64,000 nucleotides of DNA, taken from NCBI RefSeq assembly GCF_021155775.2, contig NC_060237.1, forward strand, positions 24,945,778 through 25,009,777. Reading direction: 5' to 3'. Position numbers and translations under genes: made by a program. A model generated the notes under the pieces. The model worked only from the letters and a program-made list of their open reading frames with translations. It searched no databases and was not told the DNA's origin. Shown piece after piece: positions 11,479 through 21,438 of the stretch (within the stretch, counting starts at the first letter, position 1; every line of letters begins with the position of its first letter). Origin of the DNA: Neodiprion pinetum. Taxonomy: Eukaryota > Arthropoda > Insecta > Hymenoptera > Diprionidae.

Positions 11479-14158
11479 GCGGAGTTTGGTGTTGCGCAGG
11501 GCGTTCATTGTGCATCCATTTCGCTTATATCTCTTATAGATCAGAGAGACATCTTGATTTTCGTAATCAAACGGCTGCACCGCGGAGGAATATTGACTTT
11601 CCGTCAAGGATGAATGAACCACAATCGACGCCGGCGATCAACGTCGGTATTCCTGGTAAATATTAGCTTTTCCCAACAGGAACACTGGATTTCATTGTCC
11701 GATTCGCAAGGCTGCGCAAACCCGACGCGATGCTATTGTGTAATAGCTCGCCTGCGTTCGCACGCTGCTTTTTTCCAATATAAACATGGCGGACCGGGAA
11801 AAGGAACGGGATCAAAGAACAAACATTTATCCGAATTAAACGAAAAAAATTTCTCTGAGTCACGCCTTGATGTCGGAGTGCCGATGCAAACAAATTTTTC
11901 GACGCGATCGAACGACTAGAATAAGCCGAGCACCGTTTCCCTCGTAAATAAGAACAGCTAAAGCGTATTACGACAAACGGAAATTAACACGTTCAAATCG
12001 CCCCATTTTTATTTCGGAGAAAAGCTGAAAAGAAATCACCGCTATCGTAATTATAACCCTCCAATAGCGCGAAGGCTTTCGAGTACCTTTGTGACTAGGT
12101 CAAGGATGCCAAAAGACGACACGGGGAGGCAGCCTTGTTGCGGTAGCTTTTAGGTAATTACCGGTAGCATTGTCCACGTGGGTGGACCGCGGAGACGGAT
12201 GGTTGACAAGGGGCTGACTGAACGAGGTTGTCGTCATTTTGTATCCAGTTTACACTTGCACTGTGTCAGCATTTGTTTGTCGTCTCGCGAACAATGGGCG
12301 CAGGTTTGCGTTTGATTTTCACGTATCGTTTTTAAGTTTTAACACTTTTGATTTTTTCGTCCTTGGCGCATTGAAGAAACCTCGGAAGAAACATCGCACG
12401 ACGTTTATTCGCGAAATAAAGATGGCGTTAAGATTTTATAGAATCGGGCGGACGGAGAAGGATTTTCCGATTATTAGACCAAGAAATAAAGTGACTACGC
12501 GTCAACGAAGAAATTAACTTACATACAGCAATTAGCGATGTGTTGTGTTTCAGTTCGACTTCTTTTACGACGCTCAAAGTTATGCCGGTTCGCAATGATT
12601 AGCGACCCTGCCAACGTTATATTTAGAATCGGTAGATTTAAATGTCGAGAAAAATACACGTTACGTGGTTACACCTGGGTGTGCAGTGTACCAGAGAGAG
12701 AGAGAGGGAGACAGACACAATGAAATGAAAAAAATTTATTGGCCAAGTTTTACGGTGCTTATGCTTGTCTATTTTTTATTTTATTCTTTTCGTTTCGGTT
12801 TTTTTTTTTACGGTTCTTTTCGGGTGGAAGCATACCGAGATTAACAAGTTTTAACTACACGAGTATTATATAGTTGTAGGCGGTGTGTATAAGAGAGGAG
12901 CGCTGCAGGGACATTATGCGAGGTAAACAGATAAATTAAACCAAGGATACATTTCGCACTGGTTTATGAGATTTTCTCCGCGTTTATAGTTTTCCTCGCA
13001 GCGAGAGTGGAGGCAGTACTCTCAAACCCCCCGGCATCACTCGCGTCCTCACACCACCTCGGGGAAATGGGGATATAAAACTCGCGGGTTGCACACAGGC
13101 GTCGCTGCACCACCACTGGCCATAAAGGCTATATTAAAAGTTTTTCTTCCGCAGATCCGCGGGCGTCGAGCTTCGTTGCAATTTCGTTTTCTCGAATTGC
13201 GACAGTGGATCTCTCTTTTCCCGCAACTTTTTATCCGGCGCTTTCTAACAAGGTCGAAAATCCCTGTCGCTACCGATTTTTTAGAGTGAAAATTTTTGGA
13301 TCGCGTGCCCTTTTCGCTTCGAAAATCGTTTCTCTTTCGAGGTTTTGGCATTGTCTGCAGCACGCGCGAACCAACACGTAACAGAACCACACAGAGTCGA
13401 GGACAGCAGCTGTTCGGATCAAAAGCGGTCGTAAATCTGAATTGCCGATAAGAATAATTCTACTCGTTGAGAAAGTTTCAGAGAGAACTAGAAACCCTCT
13501 TCTGGTTGGTAAATTTTTTTTTTTTTTTCATCGGATAATAAATTAAAAAATGGTTATATCAACTCCAAAATTTTAGTGGACCTAGTGGGACATTTTTTTT
13601 AACCGCGTGCCGCAGCTGATCTGGGGATGTTCTTTCTGTAGGTGTGGAAAAGTAGGAACAAAAAATGACGGTTAAGAACAGAATATCGCACAGCCTGGAT
13701 TTATAAACGAGAGAAATTCAATGCGATCAGTTTTAAAGAACACGCACGGATCGAGGGATTGAAACCGTGCTCAATTACATCCGGTAATCGTACTATTTAA
13801 ATAGCCCAACGCCAAACTCTGCAGGAGTTATCAATTAGAGTTCCGCGCTACAAATATGCGTAAGCTTGACATTAATAATTATTGTTACATTGCGCGTAAT
13901 TGGTCGTGTACAGGATGCTTCCACGTTTCGAGTCACATTCGTGTGCGTAAGTGTCGTTGCGAACTTAACCGAACCTGACAGATGGACGTGAAATCGCGTC
14001 GCAGCTTGACTCCGTTTTGGGCTTGCGAGTCGATAAATTGCGTTTGCGGACCTCTTTCGGCCACACGCGCGCCGCTTCTTCTTATTTTTCTTATATCTCT
14101 TCTTCTTGCCTCATGCTTGACCAACGGCCATTATGTGCCCACGTTCTTATTCCTTCAG
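11479..14158. other. Non-coding stretch with a basic minus-strand frame, no firm gene
   Basis: On the minus strand an ATG at 13351 (context ACAATG) opens 100 codons to 13049. The product would be very basic (it starts MPKPRKRNDFRSEKG and has several Arg/Lys/Cys clusters), but no family is recognisable and the length is unremarkable for this window. Also present are a GGTAATTACC palindrome near 12.15 kb, a CACGTG E-box at 12175-12180 inside an imperfect palindrome, a short GA run near 12.69 kb and T15 at 13514-13528. Confidence 0.5.
13514..13528. repeat. T15 homopolymer
   Basis: Fifteen consecutive T. Low-complexity sequence only. Confidence 0.95.
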
Positions 14159-14227
14159 GATTTACAATGACTAACGAGATTTCCGAGCCTGCGAAAGGAT
14201 ACGTATACGCGGTACGCGCTAATTTGA
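14159..14227 (+). CDS. Candidate start-codon exon of a small spliced gene (coding from 14167)
   Basis: A strong acceptor (TTCTTATTCCTTCAG, ending 14158) and a near-perfect donor (TTGA|GTAAGTAT, intron from 14228) enclose 69 nt. ATG at 14167 in good insect context (TTACAATG) starts 20 codons (MTNEISEPAKGYVYAVRANL) plus one base, so the exon ends in phase 1. The phase-1 end joins the 29-nt exon at 15307 and then 18676 to give an 85-residue product, or 71 residues if 16053-16120 is included. The protein is unrecognised and has no signal peptide or membrane segment in this part. Support is splice-site strength plus phase agreement; a chance model is possible. Confidence 0.25.
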
Positions 14228-15306
14228 GTAAGTATCGGGAAAAAAGAAGCCCGTCGAAGTAGAAATCTAAATTGTAGTTGTCTTGCCGGATAACTCGACG
14301 AAACGGTGAAACGTCGTTGAATTCTTCATGACGCTGCGACCTATACTCACGTAATTTGCATGCATGGTAATTTGTTTGGATAAACACACGCTTCGACTTG
14401 AAACCTCCCTTCCTACCTGTTTATTTTGTAAAACTTTTTTACGAGCCAATTTTGACGAGCGAATGTTTTTCCCCGTCGGACATTCCCTGCCTGCCTGCAG
14501 TTCGCATGAAAATTGAGCATGTGAATTTAGGGAGTAACAGAGAGAGAGAGAGGCGGAGAATTTCAATCTAGCAAAATTTAATTGCCGACAGTCAAAATTT
14601 GCTACCTTCCTACACCGAGCTATAACACGAGTCTTTTTCATGCGCCGCTAACCAGCTCGGAACTATAAAACTCTAATCGGAACGAAGTGTAAAACCAAGG
14701 TTTATGAAACAATGCAATGCAAACGCTGCATTTATGCCTTCGAAAATTTGTAAACTTGCCAGGTCTTTTCGGATCGAAAACATCGAATTCACTCCGAATT
14801 CAGAGTCGATAAACGAATCGCCATGGCGAGGATTGAACGTCACCAGGAAACGCAGGCAAATTGTCCGGGAAACTTAAAAACTTAACCATCGCCCCGTTAC
14901 CCGGTCAACTAGGTTTCATAAAATATTGAAAACACATGCACCAAACCAGAAGAAGCTAGGGCAAGTAGCTGCTAATAATGCAACGAAGCAAAGATCCCGA
15001 GACACGCATCTTAATTCTGCGTGCGGCGACTGGGCGTGAAATTCTAGTCATTCGTAGGAACAAACACTCGAGCCGAGTAGGAACGCTGGATCTTGTCGAA
15101 GTAAAACCACGCGGTACAGAAATTGCGTTTTCAATCCAACATTTTACCGCCGAGTATGCATACCGTACATATTATACTGTATTATATATCCTCTATTTTT
15201 ATCTCGATGATTTCACCGGGATCGCAAGTGAATTCGCGGAAGAAGATACGGCATACACGCGCATATTCATCTCGAAATAGTTCTGTTTGACATTTTCGCA
15301 CTGCAG

Positions 15307-15335
15307 TCCGCGTCGGCCTCTTCAATACCATGCGC
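15307..15335 (+). CDS. Candidate 29-nt micro-exon of the 14159-18843 model
   Basis: The acceptor TTTGACATTTTCGCACTGCAG ends at 15306 and the donor GTGAGT begins at 15336. With the single base carried over from the exon at 14159, the 29 nt read as ten sense codons (I RVGLFNTMR) and leave phase 0, which is exactly what either downstream partner (16053 or 18676) needs. Micro-exons are uncommon, so the phase fit is suggestive, not proof. The surrounding introns would be about 1.1 kb and up to 3.3 kb and look non-coding. Confidence 0.2.
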
Positions 15336-16052
15336 GTGAGTATGCAATATGCACGTGTAATGTAATAAAAATATCTATACCCTGAAGCACCTCGCGTATT
15401 CGCGATGAAGTTCGGCGTTGCGGTTCGTCGATGACGACCTGGTCACCACCGGCGGCGTGTTGTGGATATCACCTGAGATACGCGCAAATCGGCGTCATCG
15501 ACGGCACGTCGCCATTCTACGGTTGCGTCCCCGATGACGTCGTCGACCTACGAGCGTATGCAACCGGTGACGGAGGGGCAACCCCGCTTACGCTCAAACC
15601 TCTCTGCCAAGTTTAATAAATTGATGAGCTCCCACGAAAAGACACTGTTAACACTCATTAACCGTCCATCCTTGATACATCGTTCAAGATCTTCCCCGTC
15701 TTGGATTCCCCCGCATGCTGTTCCTGCTTCTGCTGCTGCTGCCGCTGCTGTTTGTCTAGCCACGCCAAAAACTTTGCCAATCTTTCAATCTCCTCTCGGT
15801 CCCGTTGGCATTCGCAAGTGCATTGCCACTTGAGAAATTTCTGCACCAGCATTCCTTGGACTTAGGAACTTCCCATCCTCACTTTTTCTGTCGTTCTTTT
15901 AAACCCTATAATTTTTGGTCGCTTCATCTCTCTTCGCGATGTTGCTGTTGGTGTTGTTGTTGCGAGAAGATCGACCACCTGACGTTTGCTCGACATTCCG
16001 AATCACACCAACGCTGCAACGGGATGGTGTCTGTTATTTTTCTGCTTTCCAG

Positions 16053-16120
16053 ATGTCTCCGCTATCTCCATCTAAATACCTAGGCAATAGGCACGACGAA
16101 GATCGCGTGCGCGCGATAGG
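16053..16120 (+). CDS. Candidate optional exon of the same model, or an alternative first coding exon
   Basis: A very good acceptor (TTATTTTTCTGCTTTCCAG, ending 16052) is followed directly by ATG and 22 open codons (MSPLSPSKYLGNRHDEDRVR, then AI) plus two bases, up to the donor ATAGG|GTAAGC at 16121. It accepts phase 0 from the micro-exon and leaves phase 2. Joined to 18676 it reads GLDSSVSQMEEG... and stops at TAA 18731-18733, giving a 71-residue product. Skipping it gives the longer 85-residue reading of the last exon. Because it begins with ATG it could also be a separate start. The product is unrecognised. Confidence 0.2.
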
Positions 16121-18675
16121 GTAAGCAGGAAATTCTCGCTGCACTTACACCTCGGGGTGCCTCTTTTACACATATACACAAGCTTCGGCGTTGACTGTGA
16201 TTAAACAGATAATTCGAGCCAGTTGTGTAGACATCACGTATAAGTTGGCGTGACGGAATTAGGATTATAACAGTAAGAGATGCGCAATGCCCGGTGAAAC
16301 GGCTCTGTAGACAGACTCGGGTGGCAGACGTTTGTTGAAGTTACGGAAATTTATTTAAATTTTCACCGTTCCAACAACCCTTCTCCACGCGTGGTTTTTC
16401 CCCGACGCATACGTGATTCGGTCACACGCGTTGCTCGTTCCGGTGACGCATTACATACCATCGTCACAACGTACCAAGAATTGAACCTCCTCTACTCCGC
16501 CACCGCTGGTGTTGACCGGATAGCTTTGCAAGCGTGGAATGAAACAAGCTTTTCTGTTTACGCCGCCCACTGTACGGTGAATGATTTAGGAGATAACCCG
16601 CTGCATTTTGTGCATGTGATGAAGAGATGCCTTCGTTAGATAACCCCCAACAACGTCACGCGTAACCGGAAAATCGATGATTTATCGATGCCCTGCAGGC
16701 TCCGCAAGTTGAATGGTTTTTACGGTCGGTGTCCTCCGGTGCTTCGTTTCACCGCAGACGCGACAGTCGCTCTTGGAATTTTATACCGCGTCGAATCGTC
16801 TCGCGATAAGTTTCTGAGGTGCAGTTTGTGGACGGATACGATCGAGCCTGTAAAGGTGCAGGGAAGGCCAGCGGGACAAGCGGATACGGTAGAATTTTCT
16901 CGTGCGTCGCAAAGCGCTCGTTGGACAATGATAAGGAATATTGAAAAGTGGTTTGCCGCCCGTACAGTCAGAAAAGCACAGGTGCCCGATGACTCTTTCC
17001 TGGATGAGTATCACGACGGACGAACGTTGCCCTAATTGCCCCGTTGAAAGAGCCGGCCGGTACTTTGATAGCTTTGTTTCACGTACCACTGCAGAAGTCA
17101 AAGCGAGAGAATCGGCTCGACGCATCAAAAGCCGTTCTGCTCCAGAGTCGACCGAATCCCTTTACCACGAAGTGGAGCCTCGTTGAGTATCATCGAGTGT
17201 TCATTCGTTGAGATTCTCTCCGAGCTTTGTAGCCTCGCCCTCGTCAGGACTCTCGAACGATATGCCATAAAGAGAAATTGACAATTTTATTCTCCGTGCC
17301 CCAATTTGTATTCCTTTTCGCCAGTCCGCGGATCTCTGATGCTCTGCATGTGTGTTAGAGAAGAAGGATGGAACACGCGATACACTCGTAGGTACGCGTA
17401 TAGCGCTTCGCGATTCCGAGTCTTTCTTTTATTTCTTCATTTTTTTGCTAACGAGTATAAACAAGAGACAAGCTGCCGCACGTATCATCATTCCCTGGGC
17501 AACATTCAAGGCACGAAACTGCTAAAATTAAATCTGAATTCGTCTCACGTTAGTTAAACTACATGTGTTGGTATATCGTACGCGTCATACCCGCCCCGGC
17601 ATTACCGGGATTCTTCAAGTTGTGTTCTTTCGAAGTAGGAAAGAGATGCCCGTGTGTGCTTTGCGGGGTGTTCGAACGGCGATTATTTTTTTACACAAAC
17701 ATATGGTAACCGCCTGTGCAAGGAATAATTGAGTAAAATTAGCCAGACCTACGTGTTACGAATTTTTCACCTACGATCGGAAGAAGGTGGATTCATTTTT
17801 CCGATCCACTCCGATCACGCATTTGTAAATCAATCGGCGGCCATATCTTTTCGCAAAAAAAGATGCAACTTCCTATCGGGTATATATAAATACTAATTAC
17901 TTGGTGGCGGTGAAGAATGCGAGTAGGTACAGGGCAAGAAATAATTCATTCCGTAATACAGAATCCCAGTTATAATTTGTCTCGGACCTGCTCTTTCTGC
18001 CCAGGCAACGAACGATGGGCAACGCTGGGACAGCAGCGAGCTGAGGCCTCCATAAATCAAGCTTTATTTTAGAAAAAATAAGGCAACCGCTCCGGAGGAA
18101 CAGACGTTTGGCGTGACTGGTTTAATTAAGAGACTATCATTTACTCAGGGGGGGATAACGTATGTTATTACCGTTCGGGAATTTTGTCGCTGCAATTTTG
18201 TCATGCCTGCCCACATCGACAAGCGCACGCGGTCCTTATGGCTGCCTACCTTGATACCCAGAAGCCGGCTACCTACCTGATTAAAATTACCAAACCCACC
18301 ACATCGCGATCCTCGCATCATTTATAACTCTGCCTTTTTCGTCTCTAGAGCTAAGCCAGGCGATCCGTTTAGCTCTTCGAGCGGATAATTATTGAAAATA
18401 AATTGTCGCTTCGCCGAGATGATAAGGTGCAGGTATCACTTGTACGCATACGCTTCTTGTGCAAACTCGTTACAACTGTGGTACGTGCGTAAAAATACAG
18501 CCGTCTCTCACTATCCGAGACTCTATACTCGTAGACTCTAGTATTTATAGACGAATGCGTAGGAAAATAAAATAATTGACAAACGCTTGGCACGGTATTA
18601 GAGTTTCCAGCAGTTCCTTTCCGTCAGCATGCCTACTGCGGACAGTGGACGTCAACTGTTGCTTTGTTATTTCAG

Positions 18676-18843
18676 GCTCGATTCATCGGTATCTCAGATG
18701 GAGGAAGGCTTATTGTTACTAACAGTGCTCTAATACTTTTTCATAATTTTGCCAACTGGCCACTGATGCTAGAAGCACAGTTGCGCGAAGACGCAGAAGG
18801 CCTTCGTGAGTTAATGGCTGAAATTTATAGCAATGCCGTTTGA
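18676..18843 (+). CDS. Candidate terminal coding exon (55 codons plus stop)
   Basis: The acceptor TTGCTTTGTTATTTCAG ends at 18675. Read in phase 0 the exon gives 55 codons and stops at TGA 18841-18843. It begins ARFIGISDGGRLIVTNSAL, continues with an aliphatic/aromatic patch (LILFHNFANWPLM), and ends in an amphipathic, charge-patterned helix-like segment (EAQLREDAEGLRELMAEIY) before SNAV. Of all frames in the window this looks most like real protein, but I do not recognise a family. Read in phase 2 (after 16053-16120) a second open frame runs to TAA 18731-18733, so both frames of the 5' third are open. No canonical AATAAA is visible in the next few hundred bases. Confidence 0.28.
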   Translation, partial: ARFIGISDGGRLIVTNSALILFHNFANWPLMLEAQLREDAEGLRELMAEIYSNAV

Positions 18844-20693
18844 TCTTCGATTACGATTTACAATAAGGTAGTCAAAGTAAATGCATAGTTGTCCTAATGA
18901 ATGTCAGATGAACCGCTGTTTAGATCTCATTCCGTTTGGTCTATATATTTGTTTGGAAAAGATCCTTTCATCAGAACTCTATGATACTGAAACCATTCAT
19001 CTAAGTATTCATTTCGTTTTTGTTAAACAAAAACTTTGAAACTCGTTCAATTCACGCCAAAGATTCACAAACCAAACTATGCGGGATTCGTAAGATCTGG
19101 TCGGATTTTTTTTCTGAACAATTGTAAGAACGACAACATCTAAAGATTTTTAATCTTTAAAACAACTATGAAATCGTAAATTCGCACACGATTGTACACT
19201 TCAAAAGATTGGACGACCGCGGTATTGAGAGACTGATCTCTTAGGCTTGGACTTTTTGGATATCTCCCGCGTTGCGTCAACGATTATAACAAATCTGTTT
19301 CGCCTTTGCGGGTGACGCAACTGTCACGTGATAGCATGTTTTAAACTATCGCATAACTCAGCACAAATATTTCAAGACATTAGAATTTTGGTAAATAATT
19401 TTATCATGGGGTCGTCGTCGTAGCTCGTTTGATAAAATTAACTGCGATAATTTACGATCAGCGCGTAATAGTTGCGGTTCTGTAGATAGATGTACCGAAA
19501 ATATAACAACCGTTAGTAGCAACTGCTGTTCGATAAACGCGCGTGGCGCCATAAAAATATTCAATGTCAAACTGCAAAGTAAATATGTCAACGTTCGCTA
19601 ACTTGTCACAAGTTAAACACGGCTGTACAGAAGATCCTTGAAGAACATTCTATCGCCAAGCCTTTCTCACGTTTTCTAACGCGTTTTCCAACCTTCACCC
19701 AGAAAATCTTCCAGATTATATTTATTCTTCGTCTCGCGTCTCATTGATCACCAGTGATTGCGACGAAAGTTTCTCGCAACTATTTTCACTTCCGACCAAA
19801 GTCTGTGAACCGAAATCGAACGATTGAACTCCTGATCAGCAAATAACGATCGAGAATTTTGTCCTCTGGAGTAACGATTTCGGGAACGCGGTTTGCAGTT
19901 TGCAGTTTGCAGTATAACGACCACCGCGTATATGGACTGCGCGCTGCAGTCTGCTGCTAATAAGAGAGATGAGATGGTAACATTATGCAGTTTGCACGTG
20001 TCCGTTAATCAGTCGGGATTAATGCATGAGGTGTGAAAGAGTGTCAGCCCTGACCTACGGATAATTGGGGAGTCCGTGAGTGCATCGGTTACGTCAGTTC
20101 GAATGCAACCACCTTGTATGAATCACCGCGTCGTACCGCACAACTCGCGCTGTTGCCTCGCACCGCAGGATCGGCGTAACCGCCCGATGTTTACCTGCGA
20201 GTTGTGTCACGCATACAGCATGGAAGCTATAAGCCAGGGTGGTACGTTACGGGAAACTTTTCGGGATGGATTTGTGTCGTCGGAAACTAATCCGGGTCTT
20301 TTGAATAATTGGTAGGCGTGGTTGAGGGAAAAAATACGAGCGGTCGAGCTCGCGTCTTCGACTTGGAACAATCGCGGCTACGAAATCGTATTACTCATCT
20401 CGCATTCTTATCAAAACAAATTAGTGTCGCAGCTAAATCACGCGCAGCTAACCCTTACGGACCACCAGATCCCACACCTACATCGCCGTCGCCGCCGTCG
20501 CCGAGACCTGCCCGATATTTATTACTTTTCTAAACCTCTTCTTGATGTTTTCATCGCCTTCCCAGCCCTCTCGTCGACCTGTCCTACTTAGCCTGCACGT
20601 ATCCGTGCCTATTGCGTACGCCTCCTCGTCGCCGCTGGCTAGGTGTACCTGCATCCGCGACGTGGGAGGTCCTCCTTCTCCTCTTCCCCCTCC
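18844..20693. other. Non-coding stretch, mostly AT-rich, no supportable gene
   Basis: This begins as the putative 3' flank of the 14159-18843 model and is AT-rich to about 19.8 kb. It contains a heptamer tandem repeat at 19891-19912 and the start of a CpG- and triplet-rich block from about 20.45 kb. Frames of 74-79 codons at 20076-20315 and 20309-20533 have no recognisable motif. Confidence 0.6.
19891..19912. repeat. Tandem repeat (GTTTGCA)3
   Basis: Three perfect copies of GTTTGCA followed by a G. A short tandem duplication. Confidence 0.95.
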
Positions 20694-20714
20694 TCGTCGT
20701 CGTCGTCGTCGTCG
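20694..20714. repeat. (TCG)7 microsatellite
   Basis: Seven perfect TCG units. Read through in the long plus-strand frame they become a run of valines, which inflates the hydrophobicity and length of that frame. Confidence 0.95.
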
Positions 20715-20829
20715 AACTTGCGGGGGTTGATCGGATCGCGGAATCGTCAAGTGTCGATTGGTTCAGCCGTCGGTGTTTCTTCTCATTGTACCTGCTCCAT
20801 TCTTTTCTCGTTCTTTTCCGTATCTCCAG

Positions 20830-20926
20830 GCGTTCCTCTCCTCTCCGCCGCTTGGCACCCGCCGGAGACACTAGTAGCGTTTTACTTGTTGTGAATGCGC
20901 GCGAGGCGTTTGTATTTCTGGCCTCG
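20830..20926 (+). other. Candidate exon with strong splice sites inside the longest open frame
   Basis: A superb acceptor (CTCGTTCTTTTCCGTATCTCCAG, ending 20829) and a consensus donor (GCCTCG|GTGAGT, intron from 20927) enclose 97 nt. Only one frame is open throughout: 32 codons after one carried base, ending in phase 0. This frame belongs to the 240-codon TTG-initiated frame 20612-21334, whose first in-frame ATG is only at codon 136. The product of the block (RSSPLRRLAPAGDTSS then VLLVVNAREAFVFLAS) matches no family I know. No matching upstream exon in phase 2 was found. It may be a non-coding exon or a chance pair. Confidence 0.15.
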
Positions 20927-21427
20927 GTGAGTCACTCCACCTACGCAATTTTACGTGCATCATGTGTGTATACCTTTTGGACATCGACGTCGTCGTCTTG
21001 CGTGCCATCGTGTGCGATGAAGAACGTCCGTTACGCAACTAACGCTGTTGTCCGCCTGTCCTGTATCTACCTTACACCAACCAACTCCGTTACATGTCGG
21101 GGAGTACGTTGTTGCATTCGACGAATTCGACGGAGATACAAGTCTGTTAATCCCTGGGAACTAAACTGTAGGGGGATATTCTTGCACTGTAAAGTAGGAT
21201 CACCGAGATCCTACTCCCAAATTCGAAATTCTTCAAGTGCTATTTTTTCTTCTTCCATATTGCAAGATTCTCCAACATCCGTCTTACGTAAGAAATCAGC
21301 AGAAAGACGGAGAGGCAGAGGAGAAGAAAAATGAAGGTGCTGATTAGATGAGAGAATCGAAAGCGCGAATGGTACCGTGGGCGGATTATAAATGTTATAG
21401 ATTCACCTAGGTTTGAGAAAAAAAACT

Positions 21428-21438
21428 CCCCCCCCCCC
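21428..21438. repeat. C11 homopolymer
   Basis: Eleven consecutive C. Short G/C homopolymers like this are prone to sequencing error. Confidence 0.9.

Noticed and set aside
14978..15280. 100-codon ATG frame inside the proposed intron
   Set aside because: Reads plausibly, but frames of this size are common here and there is no domain, splice or context support.
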